Origin: Frankiaceae bacterium
Lineage (GTDB): Bacteria; Actinomycetota; Actinomycetes; JAFAQI01
Reading direction: 5' to 3'
Assembly: GCA_030840545.1 (NCBI GenBank)
Contig: JAVEEH010000104.1
Coordinates: 1 to 15,836 of the forward strand
Length of the DNA: 15,836 nucleotides
Shown here: piece by piece, positions 7,026 to 13,583 of the stretch
Numbering within the stretch: position 1 is the stretch's first letter
Layout: each line of letters opens with the position of its first letter
Translations under genes and position numbers: made by a program
The notes under the pieces: model-generated
Told to the model about the DNA's origin: nothing
Databases searched by the model: none
The model's input: only the letters and a program-made list of their open reading frames with translations

Positions 7026-7472
7026 TCAGGCGGCGACGACGGGGCGGGCGGCCAGGTGCGCGTCCATCGAGAGCCGGGCCACCGGGGTGACCTCCGGTCG
7101 CGCCGGCACCCGCGACGGTGCAGTGCGACCGGGGACGAGCGGCGCGATGCCGGCGACGGCACCGACACGGACACCCGCCGCCCGCTCGGCGGCAACGCGA
7201 CCTGCGGGGACGAAACCGAGCGGCGCCATCGGGCGCCGTTCGAGAGCGAGCAGGTCGTCGCTGACCTCGCGCAGGACGTCGGCGAGGGAGACGTCGAGCG
7301 CCGCACAGATCGACGCCAGCAGCTCACTCGACGCCTCCTTGCGACCGCGCTCGACCTCGGACAGGTAGCCGAGTGAGACCTGGGCTGCGGCGCTGACCTC
7401 GCGCAGCGTCCGCGACTGGCGCTGACGGTGGCGACGCAGCACGTCGCCGACCAACCGGCGGAGCAAGACCAT
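7026..7472 (-). CDS. clgR: ClgR-type XRE-family transcriptional regulator of Clp protease genes
   Basis: 148 residues. The HTH_3/XRE domain covers about residues 6-66; TLREVSAAAQVSLGYLSEVERGRKEAS is the hallmark of ClgR, and the MVLLRR start is also typical. Known for the family: ClgR activates clpP1P2, clpC and other proteostasis/stress genes in Streptomyces, Corynebacterium and Mycobacterium (Rv2745c), and is itself degraded by Clp proteases. The C-terminal tail (residues ~80-148) is low-complexity Ala/Pro/Arg and ends PVVAA, resembling the Ala-Ala degron reported for Streptomyces ClgR. The start ATG has a strong GGAGG site about nine bases upstream. It lies 57 bp after cinA, with a predicted promoter and leader hairpin in that gap, and is coupled to tetR downstream. 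The pgsA-cinA-clgR order supports the assignment. Confidence 0.9.
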   Translation of the reverse strand: MVLLRRLVGDVLRRHRQRQSRTLREVSAAAQVSLGYLSEVERGRKEASSELLASICAALDVSLADVLREVSDDLLALERRPMAPLGFVPAGRVAAERAAGVRVGAVAGIAPLVPGRTAPSRVPARPEVTPVARLSMDAHLAARPVVAA

Positions 7473-7477
7473 GGTCG

Positions 7478-7488
7478 CTCCCCTCCTC
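7478..7488 (-). promoter_or_regulatory. Strong Shine-Dalgarno for clgR
   Basis: The - strand reads GAGGAGGGGAG, with the GGAGG core nine bases before ATG 7472. This is one of the strongest ribosome sites in the window and contrasts with the apparently leaderless genes. Confidence 0.7.
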
Positions 7489-7491
7489 GCT

Positions 7492-7508
7492 CGGCGCCCA
7501 CCGCGCCG
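7492..7508 (-). other. Perfect hairpin in the clgR leader
   Basis: CGGCGC-N5-GCGCCG, a perfect six-pair GC stem with a five-base loop. It lies between the cinA stop and the clgR Shine-Dalgarno, and starts one base after the predicted transcript start at ~7509. There is no following U-run, so it is not a normal intrinsic terminator; a 5'-protective or regulatory leader structure is possible. Confidence 0.45.
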
Positions 7509-7515
7509 TTGTCCT

Positions 7516-7521
7516 ACCGTA
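7516..7521 (-). promoter_or_regulatory. Predicted -10 element of a clgR promoter
   Basis: The - strand reads TACGGT, a TANNNT hexamer, with six or seven bases to a predicted start at ~7509. The implied leader is about 37 nt. No convincing -35 hexamer, SigE-type GGAA element or ClgR box (GTTCGC...GCGAAC) is seen upstream. Confidence 0.4.
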
Positions 7522-7529
7522 CCCGTCGG

Positions 7530-8024
7530 TCAGGCCGCTGCCGGATCGTCCAGCACATCTCGTAACAGCTCCAGCGCCGCCCGGACGGCCGCGACCCGGA
7601 TGGTCTCGCGATCGCCGTCGATCCGCAGCTCGCGCACCTGCCCGTCGTCGGGCCCGGCGACGCCGATGTAGACGGTGCCCGGTGCCGCCCCGTCCTGCGG
7701 GTCCGGCCCGGCGACGCCGGTCAGCGCGACGCCGTAGGTGGTGGCCAGCCGGTCGCGCACCCCCGCCGCCATCGCCGCCGCGACCTGCGCCGACACCGCG
7801 CCCTCGGCGGCCAGCAGCGGGCCCGGCACGCCGAGCAGCGACTCCTTCAGATCCGTCGCATAGGCCAGGATGCCGCCCCGGAACGTCCGCGACGACCCCG
7901 GCATGTCGGTGAGCGTGGCACCGAGCAGCCCACCGGTCAGTGACTCGGCCACCGACAAGGTGGCACCGCGGGCGGCGAGCTTCTCGTGCACCACGACGTC
8001 GAGGCCGCCGGTGTCTATCGCCAC
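7530..8024 (-). CDS. cinA: CinA C-terminal-domain protein, PncC-like nicotinamide-nucleotide amidohydrolase
   Basis: 164 residues from GTG 8024. The sequence is a complete stand-alone CinA C-terminal domain: LSVAESLTGGLL (residues ~23-34, with the active-site Ser in AES), GGILAYATDLKESLLGVP (~50-67, with the conserved Lys), GAVSAQVAAAMAAGVR (~75-90) and ALTGVAGP (~100-107). This family (PncC) deamidates nicotinamide mononucleotide to nicotinate mononucleotide in NAD salvage. The N-terminal MoaB-like COG1058 domain of two-domain CinA is absent, as is common in actinobacteria. A GGAG at 8032-8035 lies seven bases before the GTG. It starts 13 nt after the pgsA stop, so it belongs to the rimO-pgsA operon. 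pncC would be an equally suitable symbol. The activity is inferred from the family. Confidence 0.92.
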   Translation of the reverse strand: MAIDTGGLDVVVHEKLAARGATLSVAESLTGGLLGATLTDMPGSSRTFRGGILAYATDLKESLLGVPGPLLAAEGAVSAQVAAAMAAGVRDRLATTYGVALTGVAGPDPQDGAAPGTVYIGVAGPDDGQVRELRIDGDRETIRVAAVRAALELLRDVLDDPAAA

Positions 8025-8037
8025 GGCGCAGCTCCGG

Positions 8038-8676
8038 TCACTGCTGGGCCGCCCGGCGCGCGCGCTTCATCTGGGCCCGGGCGCTCGTACGACGCAGCCG
8101 GACGGCACGGGCCACGTAGTCGACGCCGGTGGCGAGGGTGATCACGACCGCGAGCGCGAGCAGCCCGAAGCGCAGCGACGCCGACCAGCCGGTCAGCGGC
8201 AACACATAGAGCCCGATGGCGACGTTCTGCAGCAAGGTCTTGATCTTGCCGCCCCGGCTGGCCGGGATGACGCCGTGCCGGATGACGAAGAACCGCAACC
8301 CGGTGATGCCGAGCTCCCGGACGAGGATGACGACGGTGACCCACCAGGGCAGGTCGCCGAGAGCGGACAAGCCGATCAGAGCCGCACCGATCAAGGCTTT
8401 GTCGGCGATCGGATCGGCAACCTTGCCGACATCGGTGACGAGACCGCGGCTGCGGGCCAGGTCCCCGTCGACGAAGTCCGTCACGGTGGCCACGGCGAAC
8501 GCGACGAACGCCCACACCCGCCAGCCGGTCGAGTGGCCCCCATTCGCAACCAGCAGCGCGACGAACGCCGGCACCAACAGCAGTCGCACCAGCGTCAAAG
8601 CGTTGGCGATGTTGGCGATGCGCGCCGTCTGCGCCGGCTGGGCGGCCGGGTCCACGACAGGCGTCGGGGTGGTCAT
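8038..8676 (-). CDS. pgsA: CDP-diacylglycerol-glycerol-3-phosphate 3-phosphatidyltransferase
   Basis: 212 residues. The CDP-alcohol phosphatidyltransferase motif D-x2-DG-x2-AR-x8-G-x3-D-x3-D is complete: Asp67, Asp70-Gly71, Ala74-Arg75, Gly84, Asp88 and Asp92. The IANALTLVRLLLVPAF helix at ~22-38 and about five to six further hydrophobic helices make it an integral membrane enzyme. It transfers phosphatidyl from CDP-diacylglycerol to glycerol-3-phosphate, the committed step to phosphatidylglycerol and cardiolipin. The position between rimO and cinA/clgR matches the actinobacterial PgsA (M. tuberculosis pgsA3, Rv2746c), supporting PgsA over the paralogous phosphatidylinositol-phosphate or cardiolipin synthases. 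The C-terminus is strongly basic. ATG 8676 overlaps the rimO TGA (ATGA), indicating translational coupling. The only SD-like AGG sits in a hairpin. Confidence 0.93.
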   Translation of the reverse strand: MTTPTPVVDPAAQPAQTARIANIANALTLVRLLLVPAFVALLVANGGHSTGWRVWAFVAFAVATVTDFVDGDLARSRGLVTDVGKVADPIADKALIGAALIGLSALGDLPWWVTVVILVRELGITGLRFFVIRHGVIPASRGGKIKTLLQNVAIGLYVLPLTGWSASLRFGLLALAVVITLATGVDYVARAVRLRRTSARAQMKRARRAAQQ

Positions 8677-10115
8677 CCCGCAACCTGCGGGCGAACGACG
8701 TCCGGCAGCGCAGCCGCGACGAGATCGGCCCCGTCGGATCCGGAGACCCGCGCCGTGACGACATCGCCGACCTGAGCAGCGGCCACACCGGTGACCGTCG
8801 TGGACCCGTCGACCTCCGGCGCCTGGTGCTCGGCCCGGCCTTCGGCCACACCGGCGTCGATCGACTCGATGAGCACCTCGACGGTCTCGCCGATCCGCTC
8901 CTCAGCGCGCTGTGCGAGCAGCTCGTCGACGAGGCGGGTGAGCTTGGCGACCCGCCGGTCGATCACATCGCGCCGCAGCTTGCGGTCCATCGTCGCCGCC
9001 TCGGTGCCGTCCTCGTCGGAGTAGCCGAAGACACCGATCGCGTCGAGCCGGCCGGCGACGAGGAACCGCTCGAGCTCGGCGACGTCGGCCTTTGTCTCGC
9101 CCGGGAACCCGACGATGACGTTGCTTCGTACGCCGGCCGCGGGGGTGACCGCGCGGATCGAGGCGAGCAGGTCGAGGAAGCGCTCGGTCGACCCGAAGCG
9201 GCGCATGCGGCGGAGCAAGGGCCCGCTGGCGTGCTGGAACGACAGGTCGAAGTAGGCAGCCACACCCGGCGTCGTCGTCATCACGTCGACCAGCGACGGA
9301 CGCATCTCGGCCGGTTGGAGGTAGGACACCCGGACCCTGGCGATGCCGGCAACGGCGGCCAGCTGCGGCAGCAGCTTCTCCAGCGCCCGCAGGTCGCCCA
9401 GGTCCTTGCCGTACGACGAGGAGTTCTCGCTGACGAGCAGCAGCTCGCGCACACCCTGCCCGGCCAGCCACTCGGCGTCGGCCAGGATCTCCTCCGGCAG
9501 CCGGGAGACGAAGGCGCCCCGGAACGACGGGATCGCGCAGAACGCGCACCTGCGGTCGCAGCCGGAGGCAAGCTTCAGCGGCGCGACCGGACCGCTGTCG
9601 AGCCGGCGCCGCAGCGCACCCCCTGCCGCACCCGCGGACCACGGCGCACCCTCGAAAGTCGGCACCGAGTGACCGGGCATCCCGATCCCGGCCGAGGCGC
9701 GGGGCCGCTCGACCGGGCTGAGCGGCAACAGCGTGCGCCGGTCCCGGGGCTGATGCGCGACGAGCTTGCGCCCCGCCAGGACGTCGTCGAGCCGGTCGGA
9801 GATGTCGGCGTAGTCGTCGAACCCGAGGACAGCGTCCGCCTCGGGCAGCTCCCGGGCGAGTTTGACGCCGTAGCGCTCGGCCAGGCAACCGACGGCAACG
9901 ACCTTTCCGCCGCTGTCCCGGGCGGCCAGCAGCGTGTCGATGCTGTCGCGCTTGGCGGCCTCGACGAACCCGCAGGTGTTGACCAGGACGGCGTCCGCGC
10001 CGTCGGTGTCGTCGACCACGGTCCAGCCGGCGCCTTCGAGGCGACCGGCGAGCTCTTCGGAGTCGACCTCGTTGCGTGCGCACCCGAGCGTGACGAGGGC
10101 GACCGACCGGGGCAT
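8673..10115 (-). CDS. rimO: Ribosomal protein S12 methylthiotransferase RimO
   Basis: 480 residues. The N-terminal MTTase domain has VTLGCARNEVDSE with Cys12, NTCGFVEAAKRDSID with Cys48, and AVGCLAERYG with Cys77, ligands of the auxiliary 4Fe-4S cluster. The radical-SAM motif C186-x3-C190-x2-C193 (SGCDRRCAFCAIPSFRG) holds the SAM-binding cluster. A TRAM-like domain occupies ~408-470. The CARNEVDSE and IPSFRG signatures identify RimO rather than MiaB. It adds a methylthio group to the conserved Asp of ribosomal protein S12. Residues ~133-176 form a Pro/Gly/Ala-rich insert between the two domains. A TAGTCT -10 lies exactly six bases before ATG 10115; the GGAG there is too close to act as a Shine-Dalgarno, so a leaderless start is likely. 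It is 31 bp after the RodZ-like gene and overlaps pgsA by 4 nt. Confidence 0.95.
   Translation of the reverse strand: MPRSVALVTLGCARNEVDSEELAGRLEGAGWTVVDDTDGADAVLVNTCGFVEAAKRDSIDTLLAARDSGGKVVAVGCLAERYGVKLARELPEADAVLGFDDYADISDRLDDVLAGRKLVAHQPRDRRTLLPLSPVERPRASAGIGMPGHSVPTFEGAPWSAGAAGGALRRRLDSGPVAPLKLASGCDRRCAFCAIPSFRGAFVSRLPEEILADAEWLAGQGVRELLLVSENSSSYGKDLGDLRALEKLLPQLAAVAGIARVRVSYLQPAEMRPSLVDVMTTTPGVAAYFDLSFQHASGPLLRRMRRFGSTERFLDLLASIRAVTPAAGVRSNVIVGFPGETKADVAELERFLVAGRLDAIGVFGYSDEDGTEAATMDRKLRRDVIDRRVAKLTRLVDELLAQRAEERIGETVEVLIESIDAGVAEGRAEHQAPEVDGSTTVTGVAAAQVGDVVTARVSGSDGADLVAAALPDVVRPQVAG
8677..8691 (-). other. Hairpin enclosing the pgsA ribosome-binding region
   Basis: A perfect inverted repeat, CCCGCA-N3-TGCGGG. 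In the mRNA it reads CCCGCAGGUUGCGGG and directly abuts the pgsA AUG. The only SD-like AGG is in the stem/loop, so initiation at pgsA may need ribosomes translating the end of rimO to open it. Confidence 0.5.
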
Positions 10116-10121
10116 TGCTCC

Positions 10122-10127
10122 AGACTA
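10122..10127 (-). promoter_or_regulatory. -10 element of a predicted leaderless rimO promoter
   Basis: The - strand reads TAGTCT, then GGAGCA, then ATG 10115. Six bases separate hexamer and start codon, the spacing expected if the transcript begins at the A of ATG. It would let rimO-pgsA-cinA be transcribed independently of the upstream genes. No clear -35. Confidence 0.55.
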
Positions 10128-10146
10128 GGTCCTGGGCGGGCAGGCC

Positions 10147-10911
10147 CTAGGCGTACTGGATGTTGCCCCCGGGCTCGATCGTGACGTGAGCGACGTTGCC
10201 GGTTGACCGCGGTGCGCCCACATCGCGCCCGTCGGCCACGAGGTCAACGACCGGGGCGTTGCCGATGGTCAGCCGCAGGCCTTTCGCGTCGCGGAAGATC
10301 TTCTGCTGGCCGCTCGACATCAGGCCTTGGTAGAGCAGCCGGCCTGAAAAGGTCGTGACGGAGATCCACGTCCGCGACGACGTGACCCGGACAAGCGCCA
10401 GCGCGTCGGTCGGCAGGGCGGCCTGGGCGGACGGCGGTGGCGACGCCGGCTGGCTGACCACCGGGGTGGTCGACGACGACGGGAGACCGGAGCCCGGCTG
10501 GTTGTGCGCCGCCGACGCCTTGGGGGTGTGCCGGTTGCCGAGCAGGCTGATGCCGGCGAGCACGCAGATGACGACGAGGGCTACGGCCATCGCGGCGGCC
10601 CAGTTGGGCTGCTTGCGGTCGGCCCGCGCGGCGGCGTCGGGGTCGACGGCCGGGACGGGGACCAGCGCCGGGACGGGGTCGTCGGCGTGCAGGCTGTCGA
10701 ACTCCGCAACCGGACCTTCCGGGTCGAGTCCGACCGCTCGGGCGATGCTGCGGATGTGCCCGCGCGCATAGACCGCGCCGCCGCAGCCGGAGAAGTCATC
10801 GGCCTCGATCGCACGGATCAGACCGGCCCGGATCCGCGTCGCGCTGCTGACGTCGTCGACCGACATCTCGCGCGCCTCGCGCGCCCGAGCGAGGGTCTCG
10901 CCGGCAGACAC
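10147..10911 (-). CDS. RodZ-like helix-turn-helix membrane protein (HTH_25 / DUF4115)
   Basis: 254 residues from GTG 10911, which has a strong AGGAGG at nine bases. Residues ~3-72 form the HTH_25 domain (TLARAREAREMSVDDVSSATRI, then IEADDF, then YARGHIRSIARAVGLD), the RodZ/cytoskeletal-type HTH that usually binds MreB or other proteins rather than DNA. A single membrane helix is at ~105-125 (AAAMAVALVVICVLAGISLL). A Ser/Pro-rich linker (~135-165) follows, then an extracytoplasmic DUF4115 beta domain (~170-250, with TWISVTTFSGRLLYQGLMSSGQ and GNAPVVDL). The architecture matches RodZ, and placement between ftsK and rimO is standard in actinobacteria. Bacterial RodZ couples cell-wall synthesis to the cytoskeleton; a direct role here is inferred. 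It could form a transcript with rimO 31 bp downstream. Confidence 0.9.
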   Translation of the reverse strand: MSAGETLARAREAREMSVDDVSSATRIRAGLIRAIEADDFSGCGGAVYARGHIRSIARAVGLDPEGPVAEFDSLHADDPVPALVPVPAVDPDAAARADRKQPNWAAAMAVALVVICVLAGISLLGNRHTPKASAAHNQPGSGLPSSSTTPVVSQPASPPPSAQAALPTDALALVRVTSSRTWISVTTFSGRLLYQGLMSSGQQKIFRDAKGLRLTIGNAPVVDLVADGRDVGAPRSTGNVAHVTIEPGGNIQYA

Positions 10912-10920
10912 GTGACCGAG

Positions 10921-10926
10921 CCTCCT
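10921..10926 (-). promoter_or_regulatory. Consensus Shine-Dalgarno for the RodZ-like gene
   Basis: The - strand reads AGGAGG, nine bases before GTG 10911, which fixes that start codon. Confidence 0.75.
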
Positions 10927-10969
10927 GGGGAAAGAGTGACCAAGGCCGATGTTCTGGAGCCTGGGGTGA

Positions 10970-10975
10970 AGTCTA
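10970..10975 (-). promoter_or_regulatory. Possible -10 element upstream of the RodZ-like gene
   Basis: The - strand reads TAGACT (TANNNT). It would start transcription near 10963 and give a ~52-nt leader containing the AGGAGG site. The best -35 at 17 bases is poor (TGTCGA). The surrounding 107-bp gap between ftsK and this gene also holds two copies of CGGTCGCG (10980-10987, 11010-11017). Confidence 0.35.
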
Positions 10976-11018
10976 GAGCCGGTCGCGACTTATCGACAGA
11001 GCAACCTCTCGGTCGCGG

Positions 11019-13448
11019 CTAGTCCTGGCCGCGCAGCACGAGCAGGATGCCGTCGAGCTCCTCCGGACGCACCAGCACGTCGCGCGCCTTTGAGCCCTCG
11101 CTGGGCCCGACGATGCCGCGGCTCTCCATCAAGTCCATGAGCCGGCCGGCCTTGGCGAAACCGACCCGCAGCTTTCGCTGCAGCATCGAGGTCGACCCGA
11201 ACTGCGTCGTGACGACCAGCTCGACGGCCTGACAGAGCACGTCGAGGTCGTCGCCGACCTCCTCGTCGACCTCCCGCTTGGTGGGGGCACCGCCGAGGAC
11301 GTCTTCGCGATAGGTCGGCTCGGCCTGCTTCTTGCAATGGGCGACCACGGCTTCGATCTCGGCGTCCGAGACGAACGCTCCCTGCAGCCGGATCGGCTTG
11401 CTCTCCCCCATCGGCAGGAAGAGGGCGTCTCCTCCACCGACCAGCTTCTCGGCGCCGTTCTGGTCAAGGATGACGCGGCTGTCGGCCAGGCTCGCTGTCG
11501 CGAACGCGAGGCGGCTCGGCACGTTGGCCTTGATCAAGCCGGTGACCACGTCGACCGACGGTCGCTGGGTCGCAAGGACGAGGTGGATCCCGGCTGCCCG
11601 GGCCAACTGCGTGATGCGTACGACGGCGTCCTCGACGTCACGCGGCGCAACCATCATGAGATCGGCGAGCTCGTCGACGATGACCAGGATGTAGGGGTAG
11701 GGCGCCCACACCCGGTCACTGCCGGGCTCGGTTGGCAACTTGCCGGTCCGTGCCTTGGTGTTGAAGTCGTCGATGTGCCGGACGCCCGCCTGCTCCATGT
11801 CGTCGTAGCGCATCTCCATCTCGCGCACGACCCACTGCAACGCCTCGGACGCCTTCTTCGGGCTGGTGATGATCGGGGTGATGAGGTGCGGGATCCCCTG
11901 GTAGTGGGTGAGCTCGACCCGCTTGGGGTCGATGAGCACGAGCCGCACCTCGTCCGGCGTCGACCGCGCCAGAACTGAGGTGATCAGCGCGTTGATGCAT
12001 GTCGACTTGCCGGCGCCGGTCGCGCCGGCGATCAACATGTGCGGCATCTTGGCGAGGTTGGCGGCGATGAACCGTCCCTCGACGTCCTTGCCCAGCGCGA
12101 CGACGAGCGGGTGATGGTCGCTCGTCGCGACCGGTGAGCGGAGCACGTCACCCAGGCAGACCATCTCGCGGTCGGTGTTGGGGATCTCGATGCCGATCGC
12201 CGACTTGCCGGGGATGACGTCGATGATGCGCACGTCCGGGCTCTTGACCGCGTAGGCGATGTTGCGCTGCAGCTGCTTGATGCGTTCGACCTTGACGGCC
12301 GGTCCGAGCTCGATCTCGTAGCGCGTCACGGTGGGCCCGCGGCTGAAGCCGGTGACCGAAGCGTCGGCCTCGAACTGCTCGAAGACCTGGGTCAGCGCCT
12401 CGATGACGATGTCGTTGGCCCGGCTCCGCGCCTTGGCGGCCGGTCCTTCGCGCAACATCGTCGGGGCCGGGAGCTGATACGTGCCGTCGCCGAGCCGCAG
12501 CTGCTCGATCCGGCGCGGCGGGGTGGTGACCGGCGCCGGTGGGTGCGGCAGCTGCTCGGCACCGCTCTGCGGCGGCAGCGTCCAGCCGAGCACCGGTGAC
12601 GCCGAGAACGGCTCGCTCTGCGCCGGCTCGGCCATCGCGCCCTGGCGTCGCCGGGGCCGATGCCGCTTGAGCGGCTGCAGCGGCTGGGTGTCGTCGTCCG
12701 CCGCTTCGTCGTCATCGGCTGCCGCGGAACGTCGCAGGACGGCCCGCAGCCGGTCCGGCACGGTGTGCAGCGGTGTGCCGGTGAGGACGAGGAGGCCGAA
12801 CAGTGCGACGAGTCCGAGGATCGGCATGGCCAGGTAGACCGTGAGCGCGGCGGCGAGCGGTGAGCCGGCAAGCACGCCGAGCAGACCGCCGGCGCCACGT
12901 CGGGCGGCTTGGGCCGTGGGGTCGCCGTGGGCAAGGTCGAGGATGCCGAGCAGTCCCGCGACCGCGCCGGCCCACCCGATGACGACCCGGCCTTTCGGCT
13001 CGTCGGCCGGGGGCCGGCGGAGCAGCCGCCAGGCCGTGGCGGCGAGTGCCAGCGGCAGCAGCATGACGGCGGACCCGACCATCGTCCGCAGGACCGTCGT
13101 GACGCCGTGCCCGAGCGGACCGCCGGCGCGGGCCCACGCACCGACAGCGACGACGAGTGCGGCCGCGATGGCCGCCAGACCGAGGCCGTCGCGCCGATGG
13201 GCCGGGTCGAGGTCGCGAGCCCCGCCACCGAGATGGCGGGCGAGCGCCCCGGTGCCGTGGGCGAGGAGCATCCAGAGGCCGAGCAGCACCCGCCCCAGGG
13301 CGCGGACGACGCGCACGGGCAGGCCGGGACCACGCCGTTTCGGCCGCTGCGCCGGACGCCGGGCGGGACGCTTCGCGGGCGCGCGGCGAGGTGACGACCC
13401 GGCGGAGCGTGTGCTCGGCCGGGGCCGCGTCGGAGTCCGCGTGGCCAC
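11019..13448 (-). CDS. ftsK: FtsK/SpoIIIE-family DNA translocase
   Basis: 809 residues from GTG 13448 (822 from ATG 13487). The N-terminus is very basic and Pro/Arg-rich, followed by about four to five hydrophobic helices (~50-230) that anchor it at the division septum. The linker (~235-320) is short. The motor has Walker A GATGAGKS (~475-482), Walker B ILVIVDELADLMM (~587-599) and the ATQRPSVDVVTGLIKANVPSR stretch (~626-646). The C-terminal winged-helix gamma domain (~740-795, TTQFGSTSMLQRKLRVGFAKAGRLMD) reads polarity sequences and contacts XerCD in known FtsKs. It pumps chromosomal DNA across the septum. I prefer GTG 13448 (VATRTPTRPRP) because it fits family N-termini and has TACGCT exactly six bases upstream; neither start has a Shine-Dalgarno. 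It begins the - strand cluster and is divergent from the aminotransferase. Confidence 0.95.
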   Translation of the reverse strand: MATRTPTRPRPSTRSAGSSPRRAPAKRPARRPAQRPKRRGPGLPVRVVRALGRVLLGLWMLLAHGTGALARHLGGGARDLDPAHRRDGLGLAAIAAALVVAVGAWARAGGPLGHGVTTVLRTMVGSAVMLLPLALAATAWRLLRRPPADEPKGRVVIGWAGAVAGLLGILDLAHGDPTAQAARRGAGGLLGVLAGSPLAAALTVYLAMPILGLVALFGLLVLTGTPLHTVPDRLRAVLRRSAAADDDEAADDDTQPLQPLKRHRPRRRQGAMAEPAQSEPFSASPVLGWTLPPQSGAEQLPHPPAPVTTPPRRIEQLRLGDGTYQLPAPTMLREGPAAKARSRANDIVIEALTQVFEQFEADASVTGFSRGPTVTRYEIELGPAVKVERIKQLQRNIAYAVKSPDVRIIDVIPGKSAIGIEIPNTDREMVCLGDVLRSPVATSDHHPLVVALGKDVEGRFIAANLAKMPHMLIAGATGAGKSTCINALITSVLARSTPDEVRLVLIDPKRVELTHYQGIPHLITPIITSPKKASEALQWVVREMEMRYDDMEQAGVRHIDDFNTKARTGKLPTEPGSDRVWAPYPYILVIVDELADLMMVAPRDVEDAVVRITQLARAAGIHLVLATQRPSVDVVTGLIKANVPSRLAFATASLADSRVILDQNGAEKLVGGGDALFLPMGESKPIRLQGAFVSDAEIEAVVAHCKKQAEPTYREDVLGGAPTKREVDEEVGDDLDVLCQAVELVVTTQFGSTSMLQRKLRVGFAKAGRLMDLMESRGIVGPSEGSKARDVLVRPEELDGILLVLRGQD

Positions 13449-13454
13449 GGAGGC

Positions 13455-13460
13455 AGCGTA
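13455..13460 (-). promoter_or_regulatory. -10 element of a predicted leaderless ftsK promoter
   Basis: The - strand reads TACGCT, then GCCTCC, then GTG 13448. Spacing and hexamer match the other leaderless candidates. This supports GTG 13448 over ATG 13487, because the longer protein would have to be made from a start upstream of this -10. Confidence 0.5.
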
Positions 13461-13516
13461 GCCCCGCTGGTCCCATCTGCCCCACATGTCACGCGGGCGC
13501 CACGCCGTCGCGTCGC

Positions 13517-13529
13517 GGCGGAGTCCGCC
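13517..13529. other. Perfect palindrome in the divergent ftsK/aminotransferase promoter region
   Basis: GGCGGA-G-TCCGCC, two six-base arms around one central base. It lies in the ~135-bp gap between two divergent predicted promoters, upstream of both -10 elements, where a regulator site could act on either. No known regulator consensus is recognised. Confidence 0.3.
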
Positions 13530-13571
13530 TCGGCGCAGCGTTGACGATCCGGAAATCGGGTGACACCTCGC

Positions 13572-13577
13572 TACGGT
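13572..13577 (+). promoter_or_regulatory. -10 element of a predicted leaderless aminotransferase promoter
   Basis: TACGGT, then GATCTC, then ATG 13584. A TTGACG is present at 13541-13546, but the 25-base spacer is too long for a normal -35. The arrangement decides for ATG 13584 over the in-frame GTG 13560, which lies upstream of the -10. Confidence 0.55.
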
Positions 13578-13583
13578 GATCTC

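Noticed and set aside
6238..7376. Long + strand frames (376 and 357 codons) opposite tetR and clgR
   Set aside because: Both regulators have clear HTH domains on the - strand; the + frames are low-complexity Arg/Gly shadows.
8677..8691. Hairpin at the rimO end as an intrinsic terminator
   Set aside because: No U-run follows; the pgsA start codon follows directly and the genes overlap, so termination here makes no sense.
8826..10184. Long + strand open frame (452 codons) antisense to rimO
   Set aside because: rimO is unmistakable on the other strand. The frame is Gly/Arg/Asp-rich without domains, as expected for an antisense shadow in high-GC coding DNA.
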